From contig CANFIE010000211.1 in the NCBI GenBank assembly GCA_947446625.1, positions 1 to 6,976 of the forward strand: 6,976 nt of DNA. Direction: 5' to 3'. Numbering within the stretch: the first letter of the stretch is position 1; every line of letters begins with the position of its first letter. This DNA is from Acetobacteraceae bacterium (GTDB lineage: Bacteria > Pseudomonadota > Alphaproteobacteria > Acetobacterales > Acetobacteraceae). Below, piece by piece: positions 1-6,604 of this stretch. Made by a program: the position numbers and the translations under genes. Under the pieces are notes generated by a model. The model was not told the origin of the DNA, searched no databases, and saw only the letters and a list, made by a program, of their open reading frames with translations.

Positions 1-468
1 CATGGCAAGATTCGCCCGGCGCTGATGCCGAAGGGCGGGCCGCGCGGCACGCATGACACCTGCGGCTGGATTCGCTTTTACGGCATGACGCCGGCGGCGA
101 AGGCCGACCGGGCGCGGCGTGAGCGGGCGGTGAAGTTCATTGAGTATTTCGGCGGGCGGGATACCCGGGGGGAATACAGCTTCCAGAAGCTGCTGCTGCT
201 GGATATGGGGCTGCCGAGCTGCGCCGTACCGCTGAGCCAGGACACCCAGGTGGCCGGGTTCTGGGACCGTTGGGCCGGTGGCGGCGCGGTGATTGCCGAG
301 CAGGCGACCAAGACGCGCAAGAAGGATGTGGTTTCGCCCTGGTTTGGCGAATGGGTGGAAACCAGCAACCAGGCCTGGCAGAGCGTGTGCCTGGGCCGCG
401 CCACGCCGGAAGCGGCGCTGGGCGCGCTGGGCAACAAGTGGGGCGAATTGAAGCGCGCGTTCCGCTGA
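1..468 (+). CDS. Extracellular solute-binding protein of a CUT1-type ABC transporter, C-terminal part (5' truncated)
   Basis: This is an open frame from the first base to TGA at 466-468, giving 155 residues; the start and export signal lie upstream of the window. It resembles the C-terminal lobe of family 1 solute-binding proteins. It opens with a segment like the usual 'PxGGxxGT' followed by an aromatic stretch (PKGGPRGTHDTCGWIRFYG), then the AVKFIEYFGG helix typical of these proteins, and ends with a W-x(n)-ATPEAALGALGNKW helix like the family's closing 'eeAL..l...w' pattern. In the cell it would bind the substrate in the periplasm and deliver it to the two permeases encoded next. The stop directly abuts the ATG of the first permease. 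Family is supported by both sequence and context; the substrate cannot be read from this part. Confidence 0.85.
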   Translation, partial: HGKIRPALMPKGGPRGTHDTCGWIRFYGMTPAAKADRARRERAVKFIEYFGGRDTRGEYSFQKLLLLDMGLPSCAVPLSQDTQVAGFWDRWAGGGAVIAEQATKTRKKDVVSPWFGEWVETSNQAWQSVCLGRATPEAALGALGNKWGELKRAFR

Positions 469-1353
469 ATGCTGGCGCGCTTCAGCTACGACGACCGCAG
501 CGCCGCCCTGCTGGTGCTGCCGGTGATGGCGGTGCTGCTGGTGGTGGCGGCGTTTCCGATTCTGTACAGCTTCTGGGTGAGCCTGCATGACATTGTGCTG
601 ACCCGGCCGCTGCGCCGGCCCTTTGTGGGGCTGGAGAATTACTGGCGGATGCTGGGCGATGCGCGGTTTCATACCGCCGTGCTGCGCACCACGGTTTACA
701 CCGTGGTGACGGTGGGGGTGACCACCGTGCTGGCGGTGGGCGTGGCGCTGCTGCTGAATGAGAATTTCCGCGGCAACAAGCTGCTGAACACGCTGTTGCT
801 GCTGCCCTGGGCCACGCCTTCCATTGTGAATGGGCTGATGTGGAAGTGGATTTACGACCCGACCTACGGCCTGCTGAATGCGGTGCTCCTGAAGCTGGGG
901 TTGATTGAGCATTATCGGGCCTGGCTGGGCGACCCGGATTTGACCCTGCTGCTGATCAGCAATGCGGCGATATGGAAGCAGATGCCGCTGGCCGCGCTGC
1001 TGCTGATTGTGACGATGAAGGCGATACCGGACGACCTGTATCGGGCCGCCAAGGTGGATGGCGCGACCGTGGTGCAGCGCTTTGTGCACGTGACACTGCC
1101 GGCGCTGCGGCCGGGGCTGATGCTGGTGCTGGTGTATGAGACGATGATCAGCATCCGGCATTTCGACCTCTTCCTCATCATGACCCAGGGCGGGCCGGGG
1201 GATGCGAGCTACACGCTGAGCTGGCTGATTTATGTGGAGACGTTCCGCAGCCTGCGCTTCGGCACCGGGGCGGCGTTGAGCTACCTGCTGGCGATGCTGA
1301 CCTTCCTGCTCTCGTGGTTGTTCATCCGCGCCTTTGGCGAGAGGAACGGCTGA
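469..1353 (+). CDS. ABC transporter permease, MalF/UgpA-like (CUT1 sugar-type)
   Basis: This 294-residue inner-membrane protein is of normal length for short MalF/UgpA-type permeases. Hydrophobic segments lie at about residues 12-36, 72-97, 103-125, 160-184, 213-237 and 266-288, consistent with six membrane helices. The cytoplasmic coupling (EAA) loop is at 191-211 (YRAAKVDGA...LP), with the conserved D197-G198-A199. The TQGGPGDA motif at 239-246 is characteristic of the MalF side of the pair. The start ATG touches the TGA of the binding-protein gene with no spacing and no clear Shine-Dalgarno sequence, so translational coupling is likely. It would form the transmembrane channel as a heterodimer with the next gene product. 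Sugar, polyol or a related solute is the family norm, but the substrate is unknown. Confidence 0.92.
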   Translation: MLARFSYDDRSAALLVLPVMAVLLVVAAFPILYSFWVSLHDIVLTRPLRRPFVGLENYWRMLGDARFHTAVLRTTVYTVVTVGVTTVLAVGVALLLNENFRGNKLLNTLLLLPWATPSIVNGLMWKWIYDPTYGLLNAVLLKLGLIEHYRAWLGDPDLTLLLISNAAIWKQMPLAALLLIVTMKAIPDDLYRAAKVDGATVVQRFVHVTLPALRPGLMLVLVYETMISIRHFDLFLIMTQGGPGDASYTLSWLIYVETFRSLRFGTGAALSYLLAMLTFLLSWLFIRAFGERNG

Positions 1354-2228
1354 TGCAACGCAAGCTGATGCTGGGATTCTTTTCGGTGCTGTTCGTGCTG
1401 TATGTGGCCGGGCCGGTGCTGTGGCTGCTGTCATCCTCGCTGCAGCAGGAGAGCGAGATCACCGCCGTGCCGCCGAACTGGCTGCCGCCGAATCCGGGGC
1501 TGCATAATTTCACCGCGATTTTCACCGCCGGTGACAGTGCCGAATACGCCAACCGGGGGCTGAGCGGGTTTTTGCCGAGTGGGGCGGCGAACCTGCTGCC
1601 TTCGCTGTACAACAGCCTGCAGGTGGGGTTGTGGGTGGCGGTGCTGAACCTGGTGTTTGCGCTGACCGCGGCCTACGCGATTGCGGTGATCGATTTCAGG
1701 GGCCGGCGGGCGACGCTGTACACCGTGCTGGCCACGCGGGTGATACCGGATATCGCGCTGGTGGTGCCGCTGTTTCTGGTGATCCGCAATCTGGGGCTGA
1801 TCAACAGCATCGGCGCGCTGGTGGTGACGTATTTGGCGGTGACGCTGCCCTTCACGGTGTTCATCCTCATCAGCTATTTCGAGGGGATTCCGCGTGACCT
1901 GTACCGCGCCAGCCGGATTGATGGCTGCGGCCATTGGGGCGCGCTGCGGCATGTGTACCTGCCGCTTTCCCTGCCCGCGCTGGTGGCGGCGCTGATGTTT
2001 GCCTTCCTCACTAGCTGGAACGAGTTTCTGTTCGCGCTGGTGCTGACGCAGAGCGCGGCGGCGCAGACCCTGCCCATCATCATCGCCGGCTTCGTGATGG
2101 ATTTCACCACCAGCTTCAGCTTCGTGAATGCGGCGGGGGTGATTGCCATTCTGCCGCCGGTGCTGCTGGCCGTGCTGTTCCAGCGCTATATTGTGGCGGG
2201 CCTGACGGCCGGCGCCGTGAAAGGTTGA
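1353..2228 (+). CDS. ABC transporter permease, MalG/UgpE-like (CUT1 sugar-type)
   Basis: This is a 291-residue partner permease. I chose ATG 1353 because it overlaps the preceding TGA by one base (TGATG) and has a strong purine-rich GAGAGGAA at 1339-1346, six bases upstream. An earlier in-frame start at 1314 would add 13 charged residues that are not family-like. Membrane segments fall at about 7-29, 87-112, 122-145, 153-175, 208-232 and 260-282. The EAA coupling loop is at 183-203 (LYRASRIDGC...YLP); C192 replaces the usual Ala after Asp-Gly. SWNEFLFAL at 221-229 and the ending FQRYIVAGLTAGAVKG are strong MalG-type signatures. It would pair with the upstream permease in the inner membrane. 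The gap to the ATPase gene is four bases. Confidence 0.93.
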   Translation: MQRKLMLGFFSVLFVLYVAGPVLWLLSSSLQQESEITAVPPNWLPPNPGLHNFTAIFTAGDSAEYANRGLSGFLPSGAANLLPSLYNSLQVGLWVAVLNLVFALTAAYAIAVIDFRGRRATLYTVLATRVIPDIALVVPLFLVIRNLGLINSIGALVVTYLAVTLPFTVFILISYFEGIPRDLYRASRIDGCGHWGALRHVYLPLSLPALVAALMFAFLTSWNEFLFALVLTQSAAAQTLPIIIAGFVMDFTTSFSFVNAAGVIAILPPVLLAVLFQRYIVAGLTAGAVKG

Positions 2229-2232
2229 TGCC

Positions 2233-3255
2233 ATGGCCGCCATTACCTGCCAGGGCCTGACCAAGCGCTACGGCGGCGTGACCGCCGTGCAGGCGCTGGA
2301 CCTGGCCATTGCCGAGGGTGAGTTCATGGTGCTGCTGGGGCCAAGCGGCTGCGGCAAGACCACCACGCTGAACATGATCGCCGGGCTGGAGGAGATCAGC
2401 GACGGGACGCTGCTGTTCGACACCCGGGATGTTACCCGGCTGCCGCCGCACAAGCGCGAGGTGGCGATGGTGTTCCAGAGCTACGCGCTGTACCCGAACA
2501 AGACGGTTGCGCAGAATATCGGCTTTCCGCTGAAGCTGCGCGGCGTGGCGCCTGCCGAGATTGCCCGCGCTGTGGCCGAGGTGGCGGAGCAGCTGGAGCT
2601 GACGGCGCTGCTGGAACGCCGGCCGAACCAGCTTTCGGGTGGGCAGCGGCAGCGCGTGGCGCTGGGCCGGGCCATTGTGCGGCACCCCAGCGTGTTTTTG
2701 ATGGATGAGCCGCTTTCCAACCTGGATGCGACATTGCGGCTGAGCATGCGCAGCCTGATCAAGCGGTTGCACCACAAGCTGCGCGCCACCTTTGTGTATG
2801 TGACGCATGACCAGGCCGAGGCGCTGACCTTGGCCGACCGGATTGCGGTGATGCAGGGCGGGGTCATTCAGCAGCTGGATACGCCGGAGGGGATTTACGA
2901 GCGGCCGGCGAATACCTTCGTCGCCAGCTTTCTCGGCAGCCCGCAGATCAACCTGCTGCGCCAAGGGCTGCCGCGCCCGGGCTGGGTGCCGGCGGGGCGC
3001 GAGGTGGTGATTGGGCTGCGGCCCGAGGATGTGGCGCGGCCGGGCGACGGGCTGGTGACGCTGAGCGGGCGGGTGGAACTGGTTTCGCCGCTGGGCAGCG
3101 AGACGCAGTTGGAACTCTCGGTGGGCGAGGCGACGCTGACGCTGCGGGTGCCGAAGGATTGGCGCGTGGCCGAGGGCGAGACGCTGGACGTGGGCGTGGA
3201 CCCGGCGCGGCTGCATGTGTTCGACGCCGCCACCACCATGCGGATTGCGCCGTGA
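2233..3255 (+). CDS. ABC transporter ATP-binding protein, MalK/UgpC-like
   Basis: This 340-residue cytoplasmic ATPase would energise the two permeases. All catalytic elements are visible: Walker A GPSGCGKTT at 36-44, Q-loop Q82, signature LSGGQ at 134-138, Walker B VFLMDEP at 154-160, D-loop SNLD at 162-165 and switch His H192 within VTHDQAEAL. After the nucleotide-binding domain (about 1-235) comes the C-terminal OB/TOBE-like regulatory region of the MalK/UgpC group, marked by GSPQINLL at 235-242 and GLRPEDV at 261-267. It ends DPARLHVFDAATTMRI, as is usual for the group. Total length is slightly shorter than the roughly 360 residues common in MalK. The start at 2233 is preceded by GAAAGG (2219-2224) at eight bases. 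The stop overlaps the start of the next gene as GTGA. Confidence 0.95.
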   Translation: MAAITCQGLTKRYGGVTAVQALDLAIAEGEFMVLLGPSGCGKTTTLNMIAGLEEISDGTLLFDTRDVTRLPPHKREVAMVFQSYALYPNKTVAQNIGFPLKLRGVAPAEIARAVAEVAEQLELTALLERRPNQLSGGQRQRVALGRAIVRHPSVFLMDEPLSNLDATLRLSMRSLIKRLHHKLRATFVYVTHDQAEALTLADRIAVMQGGVIQQLDTPEGIYERPANTFVASFLGSPQINLLRQGLPRPGWVPAGREVVIGLRPEDVARPGDGLVTLSGRVELVSPLGSETQLELSVGEATLTLRVPKDWRVAEGETLDVGVDPARLHVFDAATTMRIAP

Positions 3256-5594
3256 CCGTGGCGCCGCCGCCCGGGCCGGACAGCCCGCTGGGCCGGCGCA
3301 TGCCGCGCAACGAGGACAGGCGGCTGCTGCTGGGGCGCGGGCGCTTCACCGATGACCTGGCCGACCCGCCGGCCACGCTGCATGCGGTGTTTGTGCGCAG
3401 CCCGCATGCGCATGCGCGGATTGTGGGAGTGGAGGTGGCGGGCGCCGAGGCGCTGGGGGCGCGGGTGCTGCTGGGCGCGGAGCTGGCGGCGCTGGTGACG
3501 CCGCTGCGGCTGGCGCCGCCGATTGAGGGCCTGCTGCCGGTGGAAATGCCGGTGCTGCCGTTGGACCATGTGCGCTTTGTGGGTGACCCGGTGGCGCTGG
3601 TGCTGGCTGGGTCGCGGGCCGTGGCCGAGGATGCGGCGGAGCTGGTGGAGGTGGCCTATGCCGCGCTGCCCGCCGTGGCCAGCGTGGCCGCCGCCAAGGC
3701 CGCCGATGCGCCGCTGGTGGATGCGACAGTACCGGGCAATTTGGTGAGCCGGCAGGGTTTTGCCACGCCTGGGCTGGCGGCGGCCTTTGCCCAGGCGGCG
3801 CGGGTGGTGGAGGCGCGGTTTGGCCAGCACAGGCAGACCCATGCGCCAATGGAGCCGCGTGGCTGCCTGGCGCTGTGGGATGCCGGGCGCGAGCATCTGA
3901 CCATGCGCGTGGGCACCCAGGCGCCGCACCCGTATCGCACCGCCATGGCCGGGCGGCTGGGGCTGGCGGAACATCAGGTGACGGTGGACAGCCCGGAGAT
4001 GGGCGGCGGGTTTGGCCAGAAGATCATCCCGCTGCGCGAGGATTTGTGCTGCGCCGCCGCCGCCCGGCTGCTGGACGCGCCGGTGCGCTGGCGCGAGACG
4101 CGGGGCGAGAACCTGATGGCCAGCCTGCAGGCGCGCGAGGAGGTGGTGGTGACGCGCGCCGCGGTTTCGGCGCATGGCGATTTGCTGGCGCTGGAATGCC
4201 GGATGGAGGCGGATTTCGGCGCCTGGTGCTTCTTCCCGGCCAATTACATGGCGCGGGTGGTGGCGCTGATTCTGCCCGGGCCGTATCGGCTGCGGGAGTA
4301 TGGCTACGATGTGCGGGTGTACCTGACGCATAAATGCCCCTCGGGCCCGATGCGGGCGCCGATGGCCATTGCCAGCTGGGTGATGGAGGGCACCATGGAT
4401 GCCATTGCTAGGGAGTTGGCGTTGGACCCGCTGGAGGTGCGGCGGCGCAACAGCATCGGGCTGGGCGACATGCCGTTTCATACCGCCACCGGGGAGCGCT
4501 ACGACGCGCTGTCTCCGCGCGAGACGCTGGAGGCGGCGGCGGCGGCGATTGGCTATGCCGAAGTGCGGGATGAGCAGCGCGAGAGCAGCCGTTTGCTGGG
4601 GCTGGGGCTGTGCACGGTGGTGGAGAGCACGACCTATGGCAGCGCCTTCTACAAGGCGGCGGGGATTCCGGGCAGCGGGCATGAGACCGCCAGCCTGCGG
4701 GTGGAGCCGAGCGGCGCGGTGCTGACCAGCTGCGGCCTGATGGGCAGCGGCCAGGGCTATGAAACCACCTTGGCCCAGGCCGCCGCCGGGGGGCTGGGCT
4801 GCCGGGTGCAGGATGTGAAGGTGCAGTTGGGCAATAGCGACACGGCGCCCTATGGCATGGGCAGCCGGGGAGCGCGGGGCGCCACGGCGGGCGGCGGGGC
4901 CACCTACATGGCCGGGCTGCGGTTGCAGCAGAAGGTGCTGGCCATTGCCGCCAGCATGCTGGGGCGCAACAGCACCGATGGCCTGGCGCTGCATGAAGGC
5001 CAGGTGCTGCTGCATGGCGCGCCGGCCGGGCTGGGCTTGGCCGATGTGGCGCGGCTTGCGTATTTGGACCCGCTGCGCCTGCCGGCCGGGATGCAGCCGG
5101 GGCTGCATGAGATTTTCGCCTTTGACCCGCCGGCGATGACCTACAGCAATTCCACCCATGCCTGCCTGGTGGAGATTGATGCCGAGACCGGGACGCCACG
5201 GATTTTGCGCTACGTGGTGGCCGAGGATTCCGGCACGCGGATAAACCCGCTGGTGGTGGAGGGGCAGACCCATGGTGCTACCGCCATGGGGCTTTCCGGC
5301 GCCATGCTGGAACACTGCGCCTATGCCGAGGATGGCCAGGCGCTGGCTGGCAGCTTCATGGATTACGCGCTGGCGCGGGCGGATGACCTGCCGGATTTCG
5401 AGCTGCTGCACATGGATACGCCCAGCCCGCGCACGCCGGCCGGCATCAAGGGCATGGCCGAGGGCGGCGTGATGGGCGGTATTGGCGCGGTGATGGGCGC
5501 GGTGAATGACGCGCTGGCGCGGCGCGGGGCGCGGCTGGAGAGCCAGCCGGCCTCGGCGGCGCGGATATGGCAGGCGTTGCAGGCGGCGGGTTAG
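3252..5594 (+). CDS. Molybdopterin-binding large subunit, xanthine dehydrogenase/aldehyde oxidase/CoxL family
   Basis: This 780-residue protein (GTG start) is full length for bacterial stand-alone molybdenum subunits. These bind the molybdenum-pterin cofactor and hydroxylate aldehydes, N-heterocycles or related carbon centres. The start region reads PLGRRMPRNEDRRLLLGRGR, matching the family's N-terminal 'G..vpR.eD.rLl.GrgrY' pattern. Other marks are PMEP around E201, the TQ at Q223 next to the cofactor, GGGFGQK at 251-257, CPSGPMRAPM at 362-371 with R368, and KGMAEGGVMGG near the C-terminus, where E737 aligns with the catalytic glutamate. The CO dehydrogenase form I active-site loop AYxCSFR is absent, so CO oxidation is unlikely. 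The GTG sits inside the ATPase stop (GTGA) with no evident Shine-Dalgarno sequence, implying coupling; ATG 3300 is a less likely start. Partner Fe-S and FAD subunits are not in the window. The substrate is unknown. Confidence 0.92.
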   Translation: MTVAPPPGPDSPLGRRMPRNEDRRLLLGRGRFTDDLADPPATLHAVFVRSPHAHARIVGVEVAGAEALGARVLLGAELAALVTPLRLAPPIEGLLPVEMPVLPLDHVRFVGDPVALVLAGSRAVAEDAAELVEVAYAALPAVASVAAAKAADAPLVDATVPGNLVSRQGFATPGLAAAFAQAARVVEARFGQHRQTHAPMEPRGCLALWDAGREHLTMRVGTQAPHPYRTAMAGRLGLAEHQVTVDSPEMGGGFGQKIIPLREDLCCAAAARLLDAPVRWRETRGENLMASLQAREEVVVTRAAVSAHGDLLALECRMEADFGAWCFFPANYMARVVALILPGPYRLREYGYDVRVYLTHKCPSGPMRAPMAIASWVMEGTMDAIARELALDPLEVRRRNSIGLGDMPFHTATGERYDALSPRETLEAAAAAIGYAEVRDEQRESSRLLGLGLCTVVESTTYGSAFYKAAGIPGSGHETASLRVEPSGAVLTSCGLMGSGQGYETTLAQAAAGGLGCRVQDVKVQLGNSDTAPYGMGSRGARGATAGGGATYMAGLRLQQKVLAIAASMLGRNSTDGLALHEGQVLLHGAPAGLGLADVARLAYLDPLRLPAGMQPGLHEIFAFDPPAMTYSNSTHACLVEIDAETGTPRILRYVVAEDSGTRINPLVVEGQTHGATAMGLSGAMLEHCAYAEDGQALAGSFMDYALARADDLPDFELLHMDTPSPRTPAGIKGMAEGGVMGGIGAVMGAVNDALARRGARLESQPASAARIWQALQAAG

Positions 5595-5631
5595 AGCACC
5601 ATGCGCCCTGATGGGCGCATTTCGTGCTCTA
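5592..5631. terminator. Left hairpin of repeat copy 1, possible transcription end of the + operon
   Basis: The outer stem is 8 bp (TAGAGCAC with GTGCTCTA). It has a small asymmetric internal loop (C against TTC), then an 8-bp GC-rich inner stem ATGCGCCC/GGGCGCAT closed by a TGAT loop. It starts at the stop codon of the molybdenum-subunit gene, so it would fold in the 3' end of that mRNA. No run of U follows, so it is not a canonical intrinsic terminator. It may instead stabilise the 3' end or assist termination; the role is inferred from position. Confidence 0.5.
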
Positions 5632-5645
5632 TAACTATTTGAAAC

Positions 5646-5693
5646 TAGAGCAATATCCGTTCTGATGATTCCATCAGAACGGATATTGCTCTA
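5646..5693. terminator. Right hairpin of repeat copy 1, possible transcription end of the tectonin gene
   Basis: This is a perfect 22-bp stem (5646-5667 with 5672-5693) around a 4-base ATTC loop. On the minus strand it begins with the stop codon of the tectonin gene, so it would form immediately at the end of that transcript. Together with the left hairpin it fills the whole space between two convergent genes, which suits a bidirectional boundary. No U-tract follows on either strand. Confidence 0.55.
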
Positions 5694-6509
5694 GGCTTTG
5701 TAGATCCCGCCGGCTTCGTTGACGACCCAGGGCAGGCCCTTGGGGTCCACCGCAACACGGATCGCCGCGCCACCGACATTCTGCCAGGGCTGCCCGGCGG
5801 AAGTGCCAAGCCAACGGTAGATGCCGAAGCCACCATTCAGTGGATTGGTGCCGATGACATAAACCTCGTTGCCGCCGCAGGCGATGTCCATCGCCCGGCC
5901 GGGGAGGAGGTCGAAGCGGCCGCGGTTCCAGACGAAGATCTCGCCGCGGTCATTCACCACCCAGGGGTTGCCCTGCCGGTCGGCGGCGATGCGGACCGCG
6001 CCGCCGGGCACGCGGTCCCAGCCATTGGCGCCATTGAAGCGATAGATGCCGTAGCCACCGGGCACACGGTCGGTGCCGATGACGAAGACCTGGCCGCCGC
6101 CGGCACCAATGTCTGTGGCTTTGCCAGGGAGATGGTCAAACCGGTTGCCGTTCCAGCGGTAGATGTTGTTCGCCGCGTTGACCACCCAGGGGTTGCCGGC
6201 ACGGTCCACGGTGATGTCGGTGGCGCTGCCGGGCAGAACGTCCCAGGCGTTGCCGCTGGTTTGGCCGTTCCAGCGGTAGATGCCGTAGCCGCCCGCGCTG
6301 GGGTTGCGGCCGATGACGAAGACCTGGCCGCCATCGGCGCCCACATCAAAGGCGGCGCCGGGCAGCCGGTTCCAGCGGACGGCCTGGGCCGCGGCCTTGC
6401 CGGGCGGCAGCAGGGCGGGCAGCGCCAGCGCACTGGCGAGCAGGACACGGCGCGGCACGGCAGGGCCTGGCTGTGCTTCAGCCGCCGGAAGGGAGAAGGG
6501 TTGCCGCAT
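5691..6509 (-). CDS. Exported tectonin-repeat protein, predicted six-bladed beta-propeller
   Basis: This 272-residue protein begins with a likely export signal: twin arginine R20-R21 in PRRVLLASALALPALLP, and a probable signal peptidase site AQA at 41-43. The motif is Tat-like but lacks the ideal SRRxFLK. The rest consists of six tectonin-type blades at about 46-88, 89-122, 123-163, 164-197, 198-241 and 242-272. Odd blades read 'LPG.A.DIG.GG..VFVIG...GGYGIYRW'; even blades read 'W..(L/V)PG.A..I..D..GNPWVVN...IYRW'. This points to triplication of a two-blade unit. Tectonin proteins of this fold include carbohydrate-binding lectins, but no ligand can be assigned here. Start ATG 6509 has GAGAG (6517-6521) seven bases upstream. 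The stop TAG lies in the terminal bases of repeat copy 1. The gene converges on the upstream operon and is flanked on both sides by the 102-bp repeat. Confidence 0.88.
   Translation of the reverse strand: MRQPFSLPAAEAQPGPAVPRRVLLASALALPALLPPGKAAAQAVRWNRLPGAAFDVGADGGQVFVIGRNPSAGGYGIYRWNGQTSGNAWDVLPGSATDITVDRAGNPWVVNAANNIYRWNGNRFDHLPGKATDIGAGGGQVFVIGTDRVPGGYGIYRFNGANGWDRVPGGAVRIAADRQGNPWVVNDRGEIFVWNRGRFDLLPGRAMDIACGGNEVYVIGTNPLNGGFGIYRWLGTSAGQPWQNVGGAAIRVAVDPKGLPWVVNEAGGIYKA
5694..6374 (-). repeat. Three tandem two-blade coding repeats within the tectonin gene
   Basis: The mature region divides into three units of 77, 75 and 75 codons: 6144-6374, 5919-6143 and 5694-5918. Units share DNA as well as protein sequence. 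Positions 6075-6098 and 6309-6332 are identical over 24 bases, 6147-6165 and 6264-6282 over 19 bases, and 5956-5972 and 6181-6197 over 17 bases. This indicates fairly recent duplication or ongoing gene conversion between blades. Confidence 0.8.
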
Positions 6510-6514
6510 TGCCG

Positions 6515-6540
6515 AACTCTCAAGAGGTAGAGTGAGAGTT
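6515..6540. promoter_or_regulatory. Inverted repeat over the ribosome binding site of the tectonin gene
   Basis: AACTCTCA (6515-6522) and TGAGAGTT (6533-6540) form an 8-bp inverted repeat with a 10-base spacer, starting six bases upstream of the tectonin ATG. In the minus-strand transcript the arm nearer the start contains the GAGAG ribosome binding site. A hairpin would therefore hide it, or the DNA palindrome could be an operator. The remainder of the leader (6541-6604) shows no convincing -35/-10 pair, so the promoter is not resolved. Function is inferred. Confidence 0.35.
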
Positions 6541-6604
6541 GGGTTTAACCCGGGACTGGAGCCGCGCCAATCACCGGAACATTCCTGGACCGGCGGGTGG
6601 GGTC

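Larger units (their letters stand above)
5592..5693. repeat. 102-bp two-hairpin dispersed repeat, copy 1
   Basis: This is an intact copy of a repeat also found at 6605-6706 in the same orientation. It consists of two adjacent palindromes, 5592-5631 and 5646-5693, joined by a 14-base AT-rich spacer. Both palindromes carry the same outer 7 bases (TAGAGCA/TGCTCTA), so the motif occurs four times in the element and also forms its terminal inverted repeat. The two copies align over 102 bases without gaps, with 89 identities. The left end coincides with the TAG of the molybdenum-subunit gene, and the right end with the CTA that is the TAG of the minus-strand tectonin gene. It encodes no protein and resembles REPIN- or MITE-like non-autonomous elements; that class assignment is inference. 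Confidence 0.88.

Noticed and set aside
1314..1352. Upstream start for the second permease, adding 13 residues
   Set aside because: ATG 1353 has a strong ribosome binding site at 1339-1346 and a TGATG overlap. The extension is charged, un-family-like and would overlap the first permease by 40 bases.
2116..3216. 366-codon minus-strand frame opposite the second permease and the ATPase
   Set aside because: It shows the same His/Arg/Gln-rich shadow composition, with no family features. The + strand ATPase here has every expected motif.
3159..3251. Upstream start for the molybdenum subunit
   Set aside because: The extra 31 residues are Arg/Gly/His-rich out-of-frame readings of the ATPase C-terminus. 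The family-like N-terminus begins just after GTG 3252.
2895..5411. 838-codon open frame on the minus strand antisense to the ATPase and molybdenum-subunit genes
   Set aside because: It is rich in His, Arg, Gln, Pro and Ala with low complexity, which is what the complement of GC-biased coding sequence gives. It has no recognisable domain and lies opposite two well-supported genes.
5592..5693. Classical rho-independent terminator
   Set aside because: The hairpins are strong, but neither strand has a U-tract after them. They are listed as possible boundary structures with moderate confidence only.
5694..6374. CRISPR-like or intergenic tandem repeat array
   Set aside because: The repeats are in frame, spaced by codons, and encode tectonin blades in one intact gene, so they are protein-coding duplications.
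6541..6551. Short palindrome GGGTTTAACCC as an operator
   Set aside because: Its arms are only 5 bp and it is isolated; this could easily arise by chance. The same applies to GGAACATTCC at 6576-6585.
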